From Marispirochaeta sp964554875 (lineage in GTDB: Bacteria > Spirochaetota > Spirochaetia > JC444 > Marispirochaetaceae), in the NCBI GenBank assembly GCA_964554875.1, contig CAZKQJ010000004.1, forward strand, positions 1 through 64,000: a stretch of 64,000 bases of DNA, given 5' to 3'. Under the pieces are notes generated by a model. The model did not search any database, was not told the origin of the DNA, and saw nothing but the letters and a program-made list of their open reading frames with translations. Positions 33,301-41,790 of this stretch are shown in pieces (position 1 is the first letter of the stretch; each line of letters starts with the position of its first letter). The translations under genes and the position numbers were made by a program.

Positions 33301-35905
33301 AGACCTGTTCTGGGCCCGGATTGATTTTACGGAAGAGGAAGATAAAGAACAGAACAGCAGAGAAGGATTGCTTTTCGCTGCCTTTTCTTCCGAAGCCCTC
33401 GCCGGGATACCCGGGATTGTTCAGGACCTTACGGCTGGAGGATCTCCGGAGCTAAGCGTGCTTGTGTCGGGAGAAGGGAAACCGGAAAATTACATTGCTA
33501 ATCTACAACCCTTTCCCTGTTCCTGCTGCGCCCTGGGAGTCTATCCAGAAGAGGGGGAGCCGCAGTTTACAACCTATCAGTATGGCAGCGCCGGCGAATG
33601 GGAAATCAATGAAGGTGCTTTTACCTTTTCTCCTTTGGAATACCGGGAACTCAGGATCGAACGGCTCAGGAATTTTCACCTTAAACTGATACTGCGCAGC
33701 GAAAATGTAACGGTTCTGGAAGGCAGGGCGAGGGAGAATGAGAAGGACATGCGCCTTTTTGCCCTTGCATCCACCTCTGAAACGGACCCCGAACTCTCAT
33801 CCCGGCAGGACCTTACCAGAATGCTCCGTTTTGAGAGAGTCTTTAACGAAGCTGTTTCGGGTATCCGGGCAGCTCAGCAGAACTACCGTTTCAGGCTTCA
33901 ATGGAACCGGATCATCATCTATAACCGCTCCCTTCTTGGTTTGCGCTTGATGCAGTTACGGGACTTCGGCTACAACCTGGTACCCAGAACCATTGGCCTG
34001 GGGCTTGAAAAGATGGTCGTCTATTCACGGCGCAAACGCTGGCGGGAAGAGACTATCCGGGAACATGAGCTGATCTTTCACAACCTTACGGCGGACCAGT
34101 TTACCCTGCGCAGCCGACGCCCCTCTTCAGTGCCTCTGACTACCCTGGACAGCTATGCCCTCAAGGTGGTCAGGGCACGTCAGCGTAACGAGATCTACCC
34201 CTATGAACTTATAAAGATGATCACCCATGCCGGTTTTCCGCTGCATGAAGGACTCCCCAGGGGAGAGTTTGAGGAGTTCGACATCGAAATCACTCCCGAC
34301 GGCAGCAGCCGGGCTGTATCGGTAAAAGGACGTGAGCCGGGAAACAACACCGGCAATATCATCTTCGGCAGAATCAGCAATACGCATCCAGCGAGCGGTA
34401 CGGTTTTCCAGCGCATGCTTATCCTCTCGGATCCTACTGGAGACCTGGGAAGTCTTGCGGAAGCGGAATGCCGCAGAATTATTTGCGCCATCGACATGGC
34501 GGAGACAGAATCCATCCCCGTGGAGTGGGTGCCTGTCTCCTCCGGAGCCAGAATCACCATGGATTCGGGGACTGAAAACCTGGACTGGACCGCCGCGACC
34601 CTCAAACGAATCATCGAGTTTACCCAGGCCGGGGGCGAGATAAACATCATAGTCCAGTCAATCAATGTGGGTGCCCAGTCATACTGGAATGCCGAGGCTA
34701 CCATGCTCATGCATACCCGGGGACTTCTGATCATGACCGATGAGGCTTCTATGCTCCTTACCGGAAAACGGGCCCTGGATTTTTCCGGCAGCGTATCGGG
34801 AGAAAGCAACGTGGACATAGGCGGGGCGGAAAAAATTATGCTTCCCAACGGCCAGGCCCAGATCAGGGTCTCCTCCGTTGCCGAGGCGTACGGCCTTCTC
34901 TTTCAGCATTACCGCAGCTGTTATGTGACCCCCGGCAACAGGTTCCCGGAACGACGGGGATGCAACGACCCGGATGATAGGGATGTGACCCTTACTCCCT
35001 ATCGGGACAGCCTTGGCCAGGGCTTCTCCACTATTGGTGATATCTTCAGTAAAGAAATGAATCCGGACAGAAAAAAACCCTTCGACATGCGGCAGGTCAT
35101 GCGTGCCATGGTTGACAAAGACGCGGAGATCCTTGAACGCTGGCGGGGACTTGAGGACGGGGACACAGCCCTGGTGTGGGAAACCCGCCTTGGAGGCTGT
35201 GCGGTAGGAATGATCGGTATCGAGAGCAGAAGCTTTCCCCGTATTGGAGCGCTACCCTCCGACGGTCCGGATACATGGAGCGGAGGGACCCTCTATCCCC
35301 AGTCTTCCAGAAAGGTCGCCCGGGGTCTCAACGCCTTCTCCGGAAAGGTCCCGGCAGTGATAATCGCGAACCTCTCGGGATTCGACGGATCGCCTGAATC
35401 CCTGCGCCGGCTTCAGCTCGAATACGGCGCCGAAATCGGAAGGGCGGTGGTAAACTTCAAGGGCCCCCTTGTTTTTCTGGTGACCGCCCGCTACCACGGC
35501 GGAGCGTATGTGGTTTTCTCCAAACGGCTTAACCCGGAACTCGAAGTTGCAGCCCTGGAGGGCTCCTTCGCGTCGGTAATCGGCGGGGCTCCTGCTGCTG
35601 CGGTGGTTTTCCCGAAAACCGTCAGGAAGCGCACGGAAGAGGACAAGCGTATTATGGAAGCCCGGGAACGCCTGAAATCAGGGGATTGGGGCTATAAAGA
35701 GTTTGAAGATCTGTATCAGACGGTCTATAACGAGTACCAGACGGCGCTGGGGGCAGAGTTCGACGGCATCCACAGCGTACAGCGGGCCAGGGAGGTGGGA
35801 TCTATCGATCACATAATAAAGCCCCGGCGAATGAGACCGTATCTGATTGATGCGGTGCGCCGGGGTATGGAGCGCTGGGAAAAAAGGAGAACGGAAGAGC
35901 CCTAA
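30377..35905 (+). CDS. Single-chain biotin-dependent acyl-CoA (acetyl-CoA) carboxylase
   Basis: This 1842-residue protein joins all carboxylase functions in one chain. Residues about 14-470 are biotin carboxylase (IGIVNRGEAALRFIRG, ATP-grasp loop KASNAGGGRGIR, EVNTRLQVEHPITEE from Glu311). A biotinyl domain with EAMKMEM has its acceptor at Lys636. Residues about 690-1290 are a long central region without catalytic motifs. The last 540 or so residues are carboxyltransferase, with NVGAQSYWNAEATMLMHTRG near 1430 and RLGGCAVGMIGIESR then ANLSGFDGSPESLRR towards the end. This order is that of eukaryotic ACC, not of the four-subunit bacterial enzyme. The start is TTG with AGGAGG seven bases upstream. 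It is divergent from the fab operon, which suggests malonyl-CoA supply; propionyl- or longer acyl-CoA substrates are possible. Confidence 0.9.
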   Translation: MAPQTAIPVLHKHSRIGIVNRGEAALRFIRGVSEYNSRFATELTTVAIYTAREEQAPFVKNADYRVCFEDLSGYPGTASSPYLDHTLILEALKQGGCDALWVGWGFVSEDSVFAEAVEKEGLTFLGPGSRAMALLGDKIAAKDLAEKADVPILPWSRGPVANIDEARGISEKIGYPVIVKASNAGGGRGIRFVLSPGELEAQYNSAVDETLRVTGTRTVFIEHLVRHGRHLEVQVLADRHGTVNTFGVRDCSLQRRNQKIIEETPPAGLPLQTIEEMEASAARLIQAAAYEGAGTVEYLYDLDSDRFYFMEVNTRLQVEHPITEELYGIDLVTGQIEVAFGRKVDLTAAAPRGHVMEARLNAEDPGRDFSPAPGRVDLFRPPAGPGIRVDSGIESGAEIPSEFDSMVAKIIARGRDRDEAASRLKRALDECAIRIENGTTNRAFLRQLLDQPEVAAGGVSTAYVGELLKKGIRRASDESFRAALITGAITIAMQRTGEEQVNFLNDLASLGKPRVLPRAEGQEVILSVDGAVYQVQVFHVGGEGYHVIVDDTFIICRYRSTDHEGVLEFKDMRYRFILVPRGDSLQCEINGTPFLLEQESRGFVKSPSPAIVLSVPVKAGDEVKKGSILMVLEAMKMEMLIEAPADAQVAEILANPGTQVAAGQSLIRLEEGGDSSDQEKPVAVKIEFPKTDPSQEERWQRIVNEVQAVFLGFDTGEDSSELAARLSAFIVRNPDHVEVFAKLVLRSMEEFCALEILFSNRTIEDESGSRPHTYTELLTHYALRRRDREKGLPEVFIQSIDRALAAYREAGVSDEIDRLLYNLYRSHAASALKAQILRDFLQLLEKHSGAELLKEDFPLLVNEIVRLSNLGYPKLADAALHARYILIDQQQLQQQRSRQRRFVESLVAESCSDDSRSFDECTRSFLDLPPSAMTDLMRVIKSTRRGNAGLLSELAIRYFNRDRKILSLKTFSNEKDLFWARIDFTEEEDKEQNSREGLLFAAFSSEALAGIPGIVQDLTAGGSPELSVLVSGEGKPENYIANLQPFPCSCCALGVYPEEGEPQFTTYQYGSAGEWEINEGAFTFSPLEYRELRIERLRNFHLKLILRSENVTVLEGRARENEKDMRLFALASTSETDPELSSRQDLTRMLRFERVFNEAVSGIRAAQQNYRFRLQWNRIIIYNRSLLGLRLMQLRDFGYNLVPRTIGLGLEKMVVYSRRKRWREETIREHELIFHNLTADQFTLRSRRPSSVPLTTLDSYALKVVRARQRNEIYPYELIKMITHAGFPLHEGLPRGEFEEFDIEITPDGSSRAVSVKGREPGNNTGNIIFGRISNTHPASGTVFQRMLILSDPTGDLGSLAEAECRRIICAIDMAETESIPVEWVPVSSGARITMDSGTENLDWTAATLKRIIEFTQAGGEINIIVQSINVGAQSYWNAEATMLMHTRGLLIMTDEASMLLTGKRALDFSGSVSGESNVDIGGAEKIMLPNGQAQIRVSSVAEAYGLLFQHYRSCYVTPGNRFPERRGCNDPDDRDVTLTPYRDSLGQGFSTIGDIFSKEMNPDRKKPFDMRQVMRAMVDKDAEILERWRGLEDGDTALVWETRLGGCAVGMIGIESRSFPRIGALPSDGPDTWSGGTLYPQSSRKVARGLNAFSGKVPAVIIANLSGFDGSPESLRRLQLEYGAEIGRAVVNFKGPLVFLVTARYHGGAYVVFSKRLNPELEVAALEGSFASVIGGAPAAAVVFPKTVRKRTEEDKRIMEARERLKSGDWGYKEFEDLYQTVYNEYQTALGAEFDGIHSVQRAREVGSIDHIIKPRRMRPYLIDAVRRGMERWEKRRTEEP

Positions 35906-36390
35906 AACTCTCCCGCCTCGTGTCTCCGGGCCATCTCAACATAGGATGAGGCATTTTGGCGCACACGCCCCAGCTCCTCCTCCGAGACCTTTCTCATAAC
36001 CTTGGCGGGAGATCCCACCGCCAGGGAGCCCGGGGGTATTACCTTTCCCTCGGTGACCAGTGCGCCAGCACCGATTATGGAGCCTTTCCCGATTACTGCC
36101 CGGTTCAGGATTATTGCGCCCATACCGATCAGACAGTCGTCCTCGACGGTGCAGCCGTGAATCACTGCGTTATGGCCAACGGTAACTCCTTTTCCGATCT
36201 TGACCGGGGCGTCATGATCTACGTGAATACTGGCATTGTCCTGTATGTTCGATGCTTCTCCCACATTTATCGATGCATAGTCTCCCCGTACAGAGGCACC
36301 GTACCAGACTGACGCATCCTTCTCCAGGGAAACATCCCCGGTAACTGCGGCGGTTTCTGCTATAAAAGCGGCTTTTTCATGATTACTCAT
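35902..36390 (-). CDS. Gamma carbonic anhydrase-like hexapeptide protein
   Basis: This 162-residue protein is a left-handed beta-helix of hexapeptide repeats (DASVWYGASVRGD, IGKGVTVGHNAVIHGC). The three metal-ligand histidines of the family are at SIHVDHD and VGHNAVIH. The C-terminal PPGSLAVGSPAKVMR and helix are typical of the YrdA/PaaY/CaiE group. Activity of this group is variable, so carbonic anhydrase is a family name rather than a proven role. Its end overlaps the carboxylase gene by four bases in convergent orientation. Confidence 0.88.
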   Translation of the reverse strand: MSNHEKAAFIAETAAVTGDVSLEKDASVWYGASVRGDYASINVGEASNIQDNASIHVDHDAPVKIGKGVTVGHNAVIHGCTVEDDCLIGMGAIILNRAVIGKGSIIGAGALVTEGKVIPPGSLAVGSPAKVMRKVSEEELGRVRQNASSYVEMARRHEAGEF

Positions 36391-36475
36391 ATTTGCAACT
36401 CCATAATTCTGCTGTACCAGAAAAACTACCGATTTTCGGTCTCCGGGACAAGTACTCGATCATCGGATTATGATC

Positions 36476-36484
36476 TGATATAAT
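36476..36484 (+). promoter_or_regulatory. Extended -10 promoter of the AI-2E family gene
   Basis: TGA followed by TATAAT (36476-36484) ends only seven bases before the ATG at 36492, and there is no Shine-Dalgarno. The mRNA would begin at or next to the ATG. Confidence 0.6.
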
Positions 36485-36491
36485 CTCAAGC

Positions 36492-37583
36492 ATGAGTGCA
36501 GAAAAGGTAACTGCTGTCTGTCTGGGAATCCTGACAGTGATTGTCGTTGGCGCGGTACTGAAGTTTGCCCAGGCAGCCATGATTCCGCTGGCCATAGCAA
36601 TCATTCTGTTTTTCGTTTTCACGCCTCTTCTGGCTTTCATGGAAAAGCTGCGTATTCCGCGGATTGTTTCCATAACCGTGGTTATTGTAATCTTTTTCGG
36701 TTTTTTTTACCTTTTCGGACTCTTTATCTACGCATCCATCAAGTCATTTGTTGTCCAGCTGCCGAAATATCAGGCCAGGTTTACCTCGCTCCTCATGGAG
36801 ATATCACGAGAACTCTTTGAGCGCTTTGATCTCAGTCCCAGGATTCTGGCAGAAATCAACTGGGGAAGGACCCTGCAGAGTTCTCTTCTATCTCTTTCAG
36901 GCTCCCTGATGGGACTGGTTGGAAACCTTATAATGATTACCCTCTTTCTGATCTTTCTTCTACTTGAACAGAACCGTTTTCAGGTCAAGGTACGTAAAGC
37001 CTTTCATATCTCCATGTCGGACCGCATATATCTGATCATGAAGCATATCAACGATCAGATTGGACGGTATCTGTCGATAAAATTCATCATAAGCCTTGCA
37101 ACGGGTATTCTGATTTACCTCAGCCTGGAGATCATAGGGCTGGATTTCCCCATTATCTGGGGGTCCCTGGCGTTCTTTCTGAATTTCATTCCCAACATCG
37201 GTTCAGCCTTCATTGTCGTCGTTATAGTAATCATGTCCTTCATTCAGTTTTATCCCGACCCCCAGCCTATTCTGGCGGTATCTCTATCGGTTATCGCAAT
37301 TCAGATTACCTTCGGAAATATCCTGGATCCGCGTCTTCAGGGACGCAGACTCAACCTCAGTCCCTTTCTCATTCTTGTAAGTCTGCTCGTCTGGGGCTGG
37401 CTCTGGGGTGTGGTGGGAATGTTCCTCGCTGTTCCGATCATGGCAATAATCAAAATCGTCTGTGAGAACATCCCGGCCCTTCGACCAATCGCCATTCTGA
37501 TGGGCTCCGGGCAGGAGAGCCATAATCCCCAGCCGACAGGACAGGTAATGATAAGCAGTCCCGATTCCAGATCAGGTACTTGA
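36492..37583 (+). CDS. AI-2E family (PerM-like) membrane transporter
   Basis: This 363-residue protein has the family's layout: two hydrophobic segments near the N-terminus (about 7-45), a third near 57-80, a soluble helical part, then a block of about five segments from 140 to 335 with the conserved FIPNIGSAF and the DPRLQGRRLNLSPF segment. Members are variously reported as exporters of autoinducer-2 or as Na+/H+ antiporters, so the substrate is open. It is predicted to be translated from a leaderless mRNA. Confidence 0.87.
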   Translation: MSAEKVTAVCLGILTVIVVGAVLKFAQAAMIPLAIAIILFFVFTPLLAFMEKLRIPRIVSITVVIVIFFGFFYLFGLFIYASIKSFVVQLPKYQARFTSLLMEISRELFERFDLSPRILAEINWGRTLQSSLLSLSGSLMGLVGNLIMITLFLIFLLLEQNRFQVKVRKAFHISMSDRIYLIMKHINDQIGRYLSIKFIISLATGILIYLSLEIIGLDFPIIWGSLAFFLNFIPNIGSAFIVVVIVIMSFIQFYPDPQPILAVSLSVIAIQITFGNILDPRLQGRRLNLSPFLILVSLLVWGWLWGVVGMFLAVPIMAIIKIVCENIPALRPIAILMGSGQESHNPQPTGQVMISSPDSRSGT

Positions 37584-37608
37584 GAAAAGGAAAGGTGACG
37601 GGTATAGT
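37580..37608 (+). promoter_or_regulatory. trpS promoter
   Basis: TTGAGA (37580-37585), 17 bases, TATAGT (37603-37608). The trpS ATG begins nine bases after the -10 element, with no room for a ribosome binding site. The -35 overlaps the stop codon region of the preceding gene. Confidence 0.65.
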
Positions 37609-37616
37609 GTGCCGGT

Positions 37617-38615
37617 ATGGAGAAACGAATTGCTTTAACCGGCATAAAGCCGACAGGAACACCCCACATTGGCAACTACTTTGGTGCAATAAAACCGGCC
37701 CTGGCTCTTACCAGGGAATATGAAACCCGTTTTTTCATTGCCGATTATCATGCCCTGAACAGCGAACGTGATCCCCGGCGCCTGAAAGAACAGACCTACC
37801 AGGTTGCCGCCACATGGCTCGCCTGCGGTCTGGATCCGGAAAAATCCCTGGTATACAAGCAGTCGGCAGTGCCCGAAACCTTTGAACTGACAACAATTCT
37901 TATGGCCTTTACTCCCAAGGGACTCATGAACCGGGCTCATGCCTACAAGGCCGTCAGCGAAGAAAACCGTTCCGCCGGAAAGGACCCGGACAGCGGCATC
38001 AATATGGGGCTTTATACCTATCCGGTGCTCATGGCGGCGGATATCCTGCTGTTCAACTCCAATGTCGTACCCGTCGGCCGGGACCAGAAACAGCACATAG
38101 AGATGACCGCCGATATAGCCCAGGCCATAAACAGAAATTATAAAGAAGACCTGCTCACTGTCCCCGAACCTCTGATAAATGAGCTGACCCAGATCATTCC
38201 CGGGATGGACGGAAGAAAGATGAGCAAGAGCTACAACAACACCATTCCCCTTTTCCTTCCCTCCAAACAGCTGCGGAAGCTGATTATGAAGATTGTCACC
38301 AACTCCCAGGGAATCGAAGAGCCGAAGGACCCGGAAAACTGCAACGTTTTTAATCTGTACCGGCTTTTTGCTACTGAAGAGGAGCAGGAAGCTCTGGCAG
38401 ATCGCTACCGTGCCGGCGGCATGGGCTGGGGAGAGGCAAAACAGGCCCTGTACGAGTGCATGGAGCGAGAGATTGCCCCCTACCGGGAACGCTACGAAGA
38501 GTATATACATAATACCCATCAGATCGACGCCATTCTCGCCAGGGGAGCAGAAAAGGCAAGGACGATTGCCGCCCGTACCATCACCCGTCTGCGTCGCGCT
38601 ATCGGGATTGTCTAG
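37617..38615 (+). CDS. trpS: Tryptophanyl-tRNA synthetase
   Basis: This 332-residue class I synthetase attaches Trp to its tRNA. It has GIKPTGTPHIGNYFGA with the HIGN signature at residues 18-21 and KMSKSYNN at about 200. The central segment ADILLFNSNVVPVGRDQKQHIE is typical. Its end overlaps the convergent hexose mutase by four bases. Confidence 0.96.
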   Translation: MEKRIALTGIKPTGTPHIGNYFGAIKPALALTREYETRFFIADYHALNSERDPRRLKEQTYQVAATWLACGLDPEKSLVYKQSAVPETFELTTILMAFTPKGLMNRAHAYKAVSEENRSAGKDPDSGINMGLYTYPVLMAADILLFNSNVVPVGRDQKQHIEMTADIAQAINRNYKEDLLTVPEPLINELTQIIPGMDGRKMSKSYNNTIPLFLPSKQLRKLIMKIVTNSQGIEEPKDPENCNVFNLYRLFATEEEQEALADRYRAGGMGWGEAKQALYECMEREIAPYRERYEEYIHNTHQIDAILARGAEKARTIAARTITRLRRAIGIV

Positions 38616-40483
38616 GCGCCGGACTGTATTGCCGCGTCGAGAATTTCCTGGTGCCATTCAAGCAGGGCGATTTCTCTGTCCGGCCTGTTTCCGGGAACAT
38701 CAGCCATAAGCCTGAATACCGGTTCTGTTCCTGAACCCCGCATCCATACAAAGGCTCTGGCAATTCCCTGGTGGTTCAGGAGCTCAACGCTGAAACCGCC
38801 TCGGCCTTCGGCACTCCTGTTTCCCGGCCCCTCCCTGCGCTCTGTACCTTCGTAGTTGACGAAGCGGTAAGAGCTTATCCCCAGGGAGTTGAGGATATCC
38901 GGCCTCTTTTCCCACCTATCTGCAAAAACTGTCTCGTAACGGTTCTTCAGCAGATTATGGCTTCCTGCGGGTACGGGATATTTGGCCCGGGCCTCGCCGG
39001 TGGGGGTTGTATGATATTTCGGCAGGGACCGGAGAATATGAGAAAGCGCCAGAGAAGCGCCTGCCGGAGGAGTTTTTTTACACAGGCTAAACCAGAGCTG
39101 TCCAGGAGTTTTACCGTCAGAATCCTGAAGACGTAAGAGTTTCACCAGCGCCATGAGGGTATTCAGGGGGTCCCGCACGGCAGAGGGATGGGTGATGGTT
39201 CCTCCGTTGGATCCTTCCCCCAGAATACGGACCGAATAGCCTTCCTTCCTGAGCTGCCGGGCCAGGGAGACGACATTGGCCTCGCCGACCTCGGCACGAA
39301 AAACCTTTGCAGTAAAATACGAGGCAATCTCGTCAATGCGCAGGGAGGTCGGTCCGTTTACCACCACCGCCGTCTTAGTTTCTCCCTTTCCGAACATCCT
39401 GTCGCATGCCAGCTCGGCAAGACAGGTAAGGGCAAAGACCTCCTGCGCATCCAGGATATGTCCGCGGCCGTCATCAGGATCGATATATACTATATTGCCC
39501 CGATCGCCGTCGTTATCCGGTACGTACCCCAGCAGAAAAACGGGGTCCTCCTGCCATGACTCCTGGAGCAGCCTGCTGCAGGGCTCCAGGGATTCTCCTT
39601 CCGGCAGGATGGCATGCCGGATTTCCCGGGGCCTGCTGTTAAAGAGACGCACTCTTATCCCCAGGTCCTCAAGAAAGGTCTTGTCGATTGAGGCCCCCCG
39701 GGCGCTTCCGTTCAGTTCTCCCACCACACCAAGAGGATTTCTTTCAAGGGATTCCTTCAGGGCATCCCTTTTATCGGGATATGTATCGAACACCACGCTG
39801 CAGGAAAACGTGGAGTAGAGCAGGGATGCCCTGCTTCGGGATTCGGAGGCCTGACGAAAAAGAGCTTCCAGTTTACAGGAATCCACGGCGCTGGCTGATT
39901 CCAGCAGCCCGACAAGGGCCTCCGGGGAGGCGAGAATCTCCTTCACTCTTTGTATGATCGGTGCAGCCACACCGCCGGGCAGAACACCACCGTCCTGTTT
40001 TCCGAGTTTTACCCCGTTGTGACCAATCGGGTTATGGCTCGCGCTGATGTAACAGAACCCGCCGCACTCTTTTCTGCTTCGTGCAGCGGCCATTATTTCG
40101 GGAGCAGGAGTTATGAAGAGGTATTCGCAGTAGATGCCGGCGGACAAAAAAACCCTCAGGAATATCTCGCAGATGGCAGGTCCCGTGGGCCGTGCGTCGC
40201 AGCCCACGAGAATTGTGGGCTTTCCGGGAAAGTTGGAGAAATACTCAGCCGCGGCTCCGACCATGGCCAGGGCCGCCCAGAGCATTGGTTCTGCCGTTTC
40301 GCTGCTGTCATCCTCTTCCGAGGCTGCGAACACTCCGCGCCAGCCTGAAGCGGAAAGGATCAGGGATAAATCTTCAGGGCTGAAGCCTGTCCCGGGGAGC
40401 TTTTTTCCCTGTCTCAGTATCTCCAGAGGAGAAGAATCGGTATCGCCGACGAAAAGACCGAAACGGGGGTCCAGTATCTTCAT
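38612..40483 (-). CDS. Phosphoglucomutase/phosphomannomutase family protein
   Basis: This 623-residue alpha-D-phosphohexomutase interconverts hexose 1- and 6-phosphates. The catalytic serine loop is YISASHNPIGHNG (about residue 150), the Mg2+ loop is PDNDGDRGNIV (about 315), and the phosphate-binding loop at the C-terminus is RGSGTEPVFR. It is longer than most members (450-580), with insertions in the N-terminal and third domains. The preferred sugar cannot be told. Confidence 0.88.
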   Translation of the reverse strand: MKILDPRFGLFVGDTDSSPLEILRQGKKLPGTGFSPEDLSLILSASGWRGVFAASEEDDSSETAEPMLWAALAMVGAAAEYFSNFPGKPTILVGCDARPTGPAICEIFLRVFLSAGIYCEYLFITPAPEIMAAARSRKECGGFCYISASHNPIGHNGVKLGKQDGGVLPGGVAAPIIQRVKEILASPEALVGLLESASAVDSCKLEALFRQASESRSRASLLYSTFSCSVVFDTYPDKRDALKESLERNPLGVVGELNGSARGASIDKTFLEDLGIRVRLFNSRPREIRHAILPEGESLEPCSRLLQESWQEDPVFLLGYVPDNDGDRGNIVYIDPDDGRGHILDAQEVFALTCLAELACDRMFGKGETKTAVVVNGPTSLRIDEIASYFTAKVFRAEVGEANVVSLARQLRKEGYSVRILGEGSNGGTITHPSAVRDPLNTLMALVKLLRLQDSDGKTPGQLWFSLCKKTPPAGASLALSHILRSLPKYHTTPTGEARAKYPVPAGSHNLLKNRYETVFADRWEKRPDILNSLGISSYRFVNYEGTERREGPGNRSAEGRGGFSVELLNHQGIARAFVWMRGSGTEPVFRLMADVPGNRPDREIALLEWHQEILDAAIQSGA

Positions 40484-40487
40484 TATC

Positions 40488-41702
40488 TTATGCCAGGGAG
40501 GACTTAATCCGTTCCATTGCAGCCTGCACCTTTTCCCGGTCGTTGAAGGCGCTTATGCGAATATACCCCTCGCCGCAGCGTCCGAAACCGCTCCCCGGGG
40601 TAACCACCACTCCCACTGACAGGAGCAGGTCAAAGAAATCCCAGGAATCCCGCCTGCCGTCTACCCATATATAGGGGGAGTTCTCTCCGCCGATACAGGT
40701 AAACCCGAGGGCTTCCATGTTCTCCCTGATTATGGCTGCGTTGCCGAGGTAGTAGTCCGAAAGCTCCCGCACCTGCTTTTTCCCTTCCGGCGAATAGACC
40801 GCTTCCGCCGCCCGCTGGACCGGATAGGAGACACCATTGAACTTGGTGGAATGTCTGCGGTTCCACATGGGCTGCAGCTTTACAGTCTCTCCATCGGAGC
40901 TGAAGGCCCGGCATTCTTTGGGGACAACGGTAAAGGCACAGCGGGTGCCGGTAAAGCCGGCGGTCTTTGAGAAACTCCGGAACTCAACGGCAACTTCCCG
41001 GGCCCCGGGTATTTCATATATTGACCTGGGGAGGCTGTCGTCCCGGATAAAGGTCTCATAGGCCGCATCGAAAAGAATCAGGGCTTTGTTTTCCCGGGCG
41101 TATTCCACCCACCGGGCGAGCTGGTCATGGCTGGCCACCTGTCCTGTGGGATTGTTGGGGAAACAGAGATAGATCAGGTCGACCTTCTCCTTTGGGGGAG
41201 CGGGAATAAAGCCGTTTTCCGAGTTGGCTTCCAGATAATGGAGACCCTCGTAACGTCCATCCTTCCATTCTCCGCTGCGGCCCGCCATTACATTGGTATC
41301 CACGTAGACCGGATAGACCGGATCGGGAATGGCGACTTTTGCTTCCGTAGAAAAAAGCTCCTGGAAGTTTCCGGTATCGCACTTGGCGCCGTCGGAGATA
41401 AAAATGTCATCAGCCTCGATCCCCAGGTCTGCGAAATCGTTCCTGGCAATGGCTTCCCGCAAAAAAGAGTACCCCTGTTCCGGGCCGTATCCGCGAAAGC
41501 TCTTTTCATCCGCCATCTCCTGGACCCCTTTTCGGAAGGCATCGATACAGGCGGCGGGCAGGGGTTTTGTAACATCACCGATACCCAGTTTTATAAGATC
41601 GATTTCGGGATGCCGTTCCTGAAAATCCTTGATTTTACGGGCGATGGTGACAAAAAGATAAGAGGCTTGAAGCTTGCTATAATGCTCGTTTACAGTAATC
41701 AT
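40488..41702 (-). CDS. dapL: LL-diaminopimelate aminotransferase
   Basis: This 404-residue PLP enzyme converts tetrahydrodipicolinate directly to LL-diaminopimelate for lysine and peptidoglycan. Typical segments are NEHYSKLQASYLFVTIARK, IKLGIGDVTKPL, SDGAKCDTGNFQELF and the PLP lysine in SFSKTAGFTGTRCAF. DapL is the known route in spirochaetes such as Leptospira. It lies four bases after the start of the mutase-direction gene pair, so the two are probably co-transcribed. Confidence 0.95.
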   Translation of the reverse strand: MITVNEHYSKLQASYLFVTIARKIKDFQERHPEIDLIKLGIGDVTKPLPAACIDAFRKGVQEMADEKSFRGYGPEQGYSFLREAIARNDFADLGIEADDIFISDGAKCDTGNFQELFSTEAKVAIPDPVYPVYVDTNVMAGRSGEWKDGRYEGLHYLEANSENGFIPAPPKEKVDLIYLCFPNNPTGQVASHDQLARWVEYARENKALILFDAAYETFIRDDSLPRSIYEIPGAREVAVEFRSFSKTAGFTGTRCAFTVVPKECRAFSSDGETVKLQPMWNRRHSTKFNGVSYPVQRAAEAVYSPEGKKQVRELSDYYLGNAAIIRENMEALGFTCIGGENSPYIWVDGRRDSWDFFDLLLSVGVVVTPGSGFGRCGEGYIRISAFNDREKVQAAMERIKSSLA

Positions 41703-41790
41703 ATTGTTTCCTGAAGTTGTTTGGATTCAGGGACAAGTATAGCGGACAATGATTTCAGTTTCAATCAGCATGCTGAAGAGGAGTTTTTTC

